Origin: Polyangia bacterium
Lineage (GTDB): Bacteria; Myxococcota_A; Polyangia; Polyangiales; Polyangiaceae
DNA: 6,756 nt
NCBI GenBank assembly: GCA_030433055.1
Contig: JAUILJ010000448.1
Coordinates: forward strand, 1 to 6,756
Direction: 5' to 3'
A program made the position numbers and the translations under genes. The notes below the pieces were generated by a model, which was given only the letters and a program-made list of their open reading frames with translations, ran no database searches and was not told the origin of the DNA. Shown here piece by piece: positions 5,577 to 6,756 of the stretch; positions within the stretch are counted from its first letter, which is position 1; every line of letters begins with the position of its first letter.

Positions 5577-6756
5577 CTAAAACTGGAAGTAGATGAACTG
5601 GGACTCACCCGGAGCTCCAAAGACTAGCGAAGCGTACAGCAGGCCGAGCAGAATGATGGCGCGAACAGGCGGGCGGATACCTCGCAGCGGGTGCGACGGA
5701 TCTCGCTCAGCCAGAAATTGCAGGATGATGGCGGAGCCTCCATAGAGCACGAGGGCCCATAGCCAGCTCGTGGTCAGGCCATGGGTGGAGAGCGGTGCGC
5801 TGCCCAGTGCTCGCGTCAAGGCCCATAGATCGGACAGCGAGGATGCGCGGAATATCAACCAGCCGTAGCAGACGAAGACGAAGGTGACCGCTGTGCGCAC
5901 CAGGCTCCGCGGCCCGAGCTCGAAAGTCCTCGGGTGGGGGGGAGGTTTACCGTAGACGAGGCGCTCTCCAATGAGCAGAAGTCCCTGGTACGCCCCCCAG
6001 ATCACGAATGTCCACGCCGCGCGGTGCCATAGCCCGCCTAGCAGCATCGTGAGGGCGAGGTTCCTGTACATACGAACGGTGCCACCTCGGTTTCCCCCGA
6101 GGGGTATGTACAAGTAGTCTCTTAGCCACGTGGAAAGACTGACGTGCCACCTTCTCCAGAAGTCGGCTGGACCCGACGAGAGGTACGGCGCTTGGAAGTT
6201 GACCATCAGGTCTACGCCCATGAGTCTCGCAACCCCTCTTGCGATGTCGCTATAGCCGGAGAAGTCGCCGTAAATCTGGAATGCGAACGCTAGTGTGCCG
6301 ATGGCGACGGTCAGCCCCCCGGGATCGCTGCTGCCGAAAACTTGTCCGACGATCCTCGCCAGATTGTCCGCGATGAAGACCTTCTTGGCGAAACCCGCGG
6401 CGATGAGCCACATCGCTTCGTCAAGATGACCGGCAGACGGCCTGATCTTGTCCTGCTCAAGTTGTGGTAGGAGGTGGCTAGATCGCTCGATGGGGCCAGC
6501 AACCAGTTGCGGAAAGAAGGCGACGTAGGTTGCGAAAGAGAGGAACGAGTTCGCTGGCTTTGTTACCCCGCGGAAGACATCGATTGTGTAGCTGAGCGTC
6601 TGGAACGTGTAGAAAGAGATCCCTACCGGCAGGACGATATCTAGCCTGTGCGCGCCGGTGGATGTGCCGAACTGGGTGAGTATCGTGTCTGCCGAGTCCA
6701 GAAAAAAGTTGGCGTATTTGAAGAAGGCGAGCGTGCCTAGATTCGCACACAGGCTC
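5577..6756 (-). CDS. MBOAT-family membrane O-acyltransferase (AlgI/PatA-like), N-terminus cut by right window edge
   Basis: The complement is open from the right edge to TAG at 5579-5577, giving 392 residues. Alignment with the left-hand paralogue suggests that about 80 N-terminal residues are missing. Motifs: LPVGISFYTFQTLSYTID (nt about 6630-6577), FFPQLVAGPIERS, FAKKVFIAD, QIYGDFSGYSDIARG, FWRRWHVSLSTWLRD with the conserved His at 6146-6144, YIPLGGNRGG, and GGLWHRAAWTFVIWG with the expected catalytic His at 6026-6024. Several hydrophobic segments follow towards the C-terminus, which ends IYFQF. It should carry acyl groups across the inner membrane for O-acylation of an exported glycan, together with the SGNH protein encoded 4 nt downstream, like AlgI with AlgJ/AlgX or PatA with PatB. 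One oddity: the residue after the catalytic His is Arg (codon 6023-6021), where Gly is usual. An ATG at 6413 lies inside the conserved core and is not the true start. Confidence 0.94.
   Translation of the reverse strand, partial: SLCANLGTLAFFKYANFFLDSADTILTQFGTSTGAHRLDIVLPVGISFYTFQTLSYTIDVFRGVTKPANSFLSFATYVAFFPQLVAGPIERSSHLLPQLEQDKIRPSAGHLDEAMWLIAAGFAKKVFIADNLARIVGQVFGSSDPGGLTVAIGTLAFAFQIYGDFSGYSDIARGVARLMGVDLMVNFQAPYLSSGPADFWRRWHVSLSTWLRDYLYIPLGGNRGGTVRMYRNLALTMLLGGLWHRAAWTFVIWGAYQGLLLIGERLVYGKPPPHPRTFELGPRSLVRTAVTFVFVCYGWLIFRASSLSDLWALTRALGSAPLSTHGLTTSWLWALVLYGGSAIILQFLAERDPSHPLRGIRPPVRAIILLGLLYASLVFGAPGESQFIYFQF

Noticed and set aside
5573..5620. Longer start (TTG 5620) for the SGNH gene
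   Set aside because: It would overlap the MBOAT C-terminus by over 40 nt and put a Ser-rich stretch before the signal anchor. GTG 5572 fits the operon spacing and the anchor.

Overview
The window is a gene-dense stretch of a surface-polysaccharide locus (O-antigen, capsule or exopolysaccharide), probably from a high-GC Gram-negative bacterium. The evidence is G/C-rich third codon positions, non-ATG starts, densely packed genes, two AlgI-type membrane O-acyltransferases, a membrane-anchored SGNH protein and a nucleotide-sugar pathway of the Bordetella Wlb / Pseudomonas Wbp type. The sequence alone does not fix a phylum. No rRNA, tRNA, CRISPR array, insertion sequence or phage gene was seen.

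Layout, left to right. (1) Positions 1-875, minus strand: N-terminal 291 residues of an MBOAT O-acyltransferase, cut by the left edge. (2) Positions 876-1021: divergent intergenic region with an imperfect hairpin at 944-978. (3) Positions 1022-4642, plus strand: four tightly coupled genes, namely a Gfo/Idh/MocA dehydrogenase, a left-handed beta-helix N-acetyltransferase, a DegT/DnrJ/EryC1 PLP aminotransferase and a NodB-fold polysaccharide deacetylase. The deacetylase appears to start at a CTG codon overlapping the aminotransferase stop. (4) Positions 4634-6756, minus strand: an SGNH protein downstream of a second MBOAT protein cut by the right edge. This pair meets the plus-strand operon tail to tail with a 9-nt overlap.

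How the genes fit together (inference). The dehydrogenase, aminotransferase and acetyltransferase match the WlbA/WlbC/WlbB (WbpB/WbpE/WbpD) steps. These convert a UDP-GlcNAc-derived uronic acid into a UDP-2,3-diacetamido-2,3-dideoxy-uronic acid. The UDP-GlcNAc 6-dehydrogenase (WbpA type), any 2-epimerase, the glycosyltransferases and the export genes are not in the window. The deacetylase would remove acetyl groups from a glycan or lipid-linked sugar. The MBOAT/SGNH pair would move acyl groups across the inner membrane onto the polysaccharide. The locus therefore looks able both to make an N-acetylated sugar and to change its acetylation.

This is a recognisable type of locus and I do not see a wholly new system. 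The points most worth checking are the apparent CTG start of the deacetylase, two non-consensus residues in MBOAT active-site motifs (His to Pro in the left copy, Gly to Arg beside the catalytic His in the right copy), and the flanking of an oppositely oriented sugar cassette by two MBOAT paralogues.
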